Positions 5,599 to 7,541 of a DNA stretch of 7,541 nt are shown here, piece after piece. The notes below the pieces were generated by a model that was not told where the DNA came from, did not search any database, and saw nothing but the letters and a program-made list of their open reading frames with translations. Position 1 is the first letter of the stretch; each line of letters starts with the position of its first letter. The stretch lies in NCBI GenBank assembly GCA_024642605.1, contig JAHEAT010000048.1, positions 1 to 7,541 on the forward strand, read 5' to 3'. A program made the position numbers and the translations under genes. Source of the DNA: Microbacteriaceae bacterium (GTDB taxonomy: Bacteria > Actinomycetota > Actinomycetes > Actinomycetales > Microbacteriaceae).

Positions 5599-7176
5599 AT
5601 GTCAAACACCCCCTCTAAGCCTCGAAAAGGCCTTCTACCGTCAATTGCTCTGAGTCTCATGACGGTGATTTCTGCGGTCTCGGCATTGAACATCGCGTTG
5701 CCTGATGTGGCTAAGTACACAGGCGCTACGCAGACGCAACTCACTTGGATTGTTGACGCATATACCGTTGTATTCGCTGGGCTTCTTCTGCTTTCAGGAG
5801 CGATCGGCGACAAATACGGTCGAAAGACTCTGCTTCAGGTTGGCTTGCTAATTTACCTTGGCGCGAATATTTACGGCACTCTTGCCGGGGCAGAAATGAC
5901 ACCCGAAACTCTCATTTCGATTCGCATCATCACAGGCATTGGAGCCTCGATGATCATGCCGAGCACACTTTCGGTTATCACAACTTCATTCGAAAAAGAG
6001 GAACGCGCCAAGGCCGTCGGAGTGTGGGTTGCAGTAGCTGGCGGAGGCGCAGTTGTTGGTCTCTTCGGCACCGCTGTGTTGATGCTCTGGTTCGACTGGA
6101 CGTCATTCTTTTGGCTAAACCTTGTCTTCGCCGTTGTTGGATTTATCGGCGTCACAGTAAACGTAAGAAACAGCAAAAGCGCAGAGCAACATCCTCTTGA
6201 CGTGATCGGCGGCCTACTATCGATCGGCGGCGTGGCAAGCCTGGTCTTCGGAATCATTGAAGGCCCAGAGCGCGGCTGGGATGACTCTCTAACGATTGCT
6301 GGTCTGACCGCAGGATCGTTACTGCTCGCGATCTTTGTGCTCTGGGAATTGAAAGCGAAATACCCACTACTAGACCCGAGGTTTTTCAAGATTCGGGCAT
6401 TTAGCGCCGGTTCAATTTCGATTACGGTGCAATTTCTGGTGCAGTTCGGGTTCATTTTTGTCGGTATGCAGTACCTACAGTTCGTTGGAGGTTTTGAGCC
6501 CTGGCAGGCGGCACTACACCTCATACCTTTGCCATTCGTGTTGCTTCCTGGCAGCCGCCTAGTTGGGCACCTATCCAAGAAATATCCGCAACGCTTGCTC
6601 GGTTCGATTGGGTTGGCCGCTTTCGGCATTTCGATGTTTATGTTTTCGTCGCTTGGTTCGAAATTTGATGTGGTGCTTTTCGAAAGTTCGTTGGTACTCA
6701 TGGCTGCAGGCGTTGCGTTCGCAGCAACCCCGGCAACGACCGCCATCACAAGCTCGCTACCCGAGTCAAAGCAAGGCGTCGCCTCGGCTGTTAATGACGT
6801 GGCACGTGAATTTGGCAGTGCCATTGGCATTGCAACGCTTGGTGCTTCATTAACCAGCGCATACAAAACGCACATGGAAACCTATGCAAACTCGGTTAAC
6901 TTTCCGCCGCAAATACCTGCATCGAAAGTGCATGACTTCACCGATTTCATCTCGGGTTCGCCGGCTGTAATAAAAATCAATATCGACGAACTCCCTGCGG
7001 CCATGCAGCCGGCTAAAGCGTTCTTAGAGACGATTTGGCAAGACTTGCAGCAGGCGGCAGGATCTGCATTTGCAATCGGGTCGGGTGACGCGCTTAGGCT
7101 AGCGGGCATCATTGCGATAGCCGGCTCTGTATTCATTGCTGTCGTTGCGCCGCGTAAGCGGGCTGAGGCTGTCTAA
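5599..7176 (+). CDS. MFS transporter, DHA2 (EmrB/QacA-like) family, 14 TM
   Basis: This 525-aa inner-membrane protein probably exports drugs or toxic metabolites by proton antiport; the substrate cannot be told. The start is ATG 5599, with a very good SD AGAAAGG at 5587-5593, five bases away. Visible family marks are TM1 at about 13-33 with NIALPDVAKYTGATQTQLTW, motif A GDKYGRK at 70-76, and the TM4 motif RIITGIGASMIMPSTLS with R109. In TM5 the antiporter motif C is altered: VAGGGAVVGLFGTAV at 146-160 has Leu155 where the conserved Gly-Pro proline is expected, and G-T instead of the closing G-G. A loop of about 70 residues (422-493) precedes TM14 (about 499-516), and the tail is short and basic. 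Length and hydrophobic pattern fit 14 segments. The gene follows the tRNA-His terminator and must have its own promoter between there and the SD; I see no convincing one. Its stop overlaps the convergent ABM-like gene. Confidence 0.92.
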   Translation: MSNTPSKPRKGLLPSIALSLMTVISAVSALNIALPDVAKYTGATQTQLTWIVDAYTVVFAGLLLLSGAIGDKYGRKTLLQVGLLIYLGANIYGTLAGAEMTPETLISIRIITGIGASMIMPSTLSVITTSFEKEERAKAVGVWVAVAGGGAVVGLFGTAVLMLWFDWTSFFWLNLVFAVVGFIGVTVNVRNSKSAEQHPLDVIGGLLSIGGVASLVFGIIEGPERGWDDSLTIAGLTAGSLLLAIFVLWELKAKYPLLDPRFFKIRAFSAGSISITVQFLVQFGFIFVGMQYLQFVGGFEPWQAALHLIPLPFVLLPGSRLVGHLSKKYPQRLLGSIGLAAFGISMFMFSSLGSKFDVVLFESSLVLMAAGVAFAATPATTAITSSLPESKQGVASAVNDVAREFGSAIGIATLGASLTSAYKTHMETYANSVNFPPQIPASKVHDFTDFISGSPAVIKINIDELPAAMQPAKAFLETIWQDLQQAAGSAFAIGSGDALRLAGIIAIAGSVFIAVVAPRKRAEAV

Positions 7177-7490
7177 GCTCTAGCGATGGTGGCGATTTTG
7201 CCATCACCGTAGGTGGCTTTCACTTCGCTGATGATCACTTGGTAGCCGTCGTACCACGTTGCATACTCCGCTTTTGCGGTTTTGTGGTCTTCGAATCGAG
7301 CAAAGGTACGCACCGTATCTATGTCGGTGAAGTAATAGATGCTGTTCTTCACAAGCCCTTCGGTCGACTGCCAGCGTTCGACACCAACAAAACCCTCTAA
7401 AGTGAGCGCAAAAGCATCGATGCTCGCATCGAGCTCACTAAACCGTTCGTCATAGACCCCTGGCCTAAATATGAACTGCGCGGCGAACAT
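7173..7490 (-). CDS. ABM-superfamily (antibiotic biosynthesis monooxygenase-like) dimeric alpha/beta-barrel protein
   Basis: This 105-aa protein has the ABM pattern: an opening beta strand with a Pro-Gly turn (FAAQFIFRPGVYDERF), an amphipathic helix, GFVGVERWQS at 33-42, a strand SIYYFTD, a helix with the usual DHKTAKAEY (H69 included), and a last strand YQVIISEVKATYG at 83-95. Its closest relatives by eye are the small YqjZ-type ABM proteins of about 100 residues. Such proteins dimerise into a beta barrel and include quinone-forming monooxygenases and haem-degrading enzymes, but most are uncharacterised. I see no basis to assign a substrate, and the monooxygenase name should not be read as proven activity. 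ATG 7490-7488 overlaps the stop of the preceding gene and has no strong SD, so translation is probably coupled. The gene is convergent with the MFS transporter and shares four bases with it. Confidence 0.8.
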   Translation of the reverse strand: MFAAQFIFRPGVYDERFSELDASIDAFALTLEGFVGVERWQSTEGLVKNSIYYFTDIDTVRTFARFEDHKTAKAEYATWYDGYQVIISEVKATYGDGKIATIARA

Positions 7491-7541
7491 TATTCGGATG
7501 CTCGTTGCGTTAGCAGTTCGCGAACACGCGCTGCATCAGCC
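7490..7541 (-). CDS. C-terminal end of an unidentified gene (partial)
   Basis: On the minus strand an open frame enters from the right edge and reads ADAARVRELLTQRASE, then stops with TAA at 7492-7490. The stop shares its last A with the ATG of the ABM-like gene (TAATG). Sixteen residues are too few to identify the protein; the charged, alanine- and leucine-rich end is typical of a real soluble C-terminus. The other two minus-strand frames are not better: the ABM frame has a TGA near the edge. The TAATG overlap suggests the two genes form an operon. Confidence 0.6.
   Translation of the reverse strand, partial: ADAARVRELLTQRASE

Noticed and set aside
5405..5653. Plus-strand frame of 82 aa beginning next to tRNA-His
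   Set aside because: It translates the tRNA, its terminator and the MFS leader, and shows no protein family.
5871..6875. Long minus-strand open frame (334 aa) opposite the MFS gene
   Set aside because: It lies wholly within a well-supported transporter gene, has no recognisable domain, membrane pattern or SD, and is explained by the codon bias of the plus-strand gene.
1..7541. CRISPR array, insertion sequence, prophage or defence genes
   Set aside because: I saw no regularly spaced repeats, transposase-like protein, terminal inverted repeats, or tRNA 3'-end duplication that would suggest an attachment site.

Overview
The window looks like chromosome of a moderate-GC actinobacterium, most likely Microbacteriaceae of the small-genome aquatic type (Rhodoluna/Aquiluna-like). 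This rests on an oligoribonuclease of clearly actinobacterial type followed directly by tRNA-His, an RND permease without adaptor or outer-membrane partner, and base composition near one half judged by eye. The taxon is an inference from recalled family features; no search was run.

Layout. Positions 1-1224 (minus strand) hold the N-terminal 408 codons of a secreted BspA-type leucine-rich-repeat protein. It has two tandem homologous modules and the beginning of a cadherin-like beta-sandwich domain, and it runs off the left edge. Upstream of it on the same strand is tRNA-Arg(UCU), 1272-1344. Between this tRNA and the next gene lies a compact divergent control region whose 9-bp inverted repeat carries a -10-like TAAACT on each strand. 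From 1436 to 4690 (plus) is a 1084-aa RND-superfamily permease of the HAE1/SwrC type, closed by a strong intrinsic terminator (4710-4750). Then come orn (best start GTG 4756, end 5361), tRNA-His(GUG) with encoded G-1 and CCA (5407-5483), another intrinsic terminator (5489-5522), a short leader rich in CGCCA/TGGCG repeats, and a 14-TM DHA2-family MFS transporter (5599-7176). Convergent to it, sharing four bases at the stop codons, is a 105-aa ABM-like dimeric alpha/beta-barrel protein (7173-7490, minus). The last 52 bases contain the C-terminal end of a further minus-strand gene whose stop overlaps the ABM start (TAATG).

The genes do not form one pathway. Two are independent secondary exporters (RND and DHA2 MFS), orn ends RNA decay by degrading very short oligonucleotides, two are tRNAs, and one is a surface or secreted adhesion-type protein. 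I see no defence system, mobile element, CRISPR array, integration site or clear sign of recent transfer. The most interesting points are local: the symmetrical divergent promoters, the terminator that overlaps the apparent orn start, the lost Gly-Pro of motif C in the MFS protein, the lysine-to-threonine change in the RND proton relay, and the repeat-rich MFS leader. I do not find convincing evidence of a previously undescribed system.
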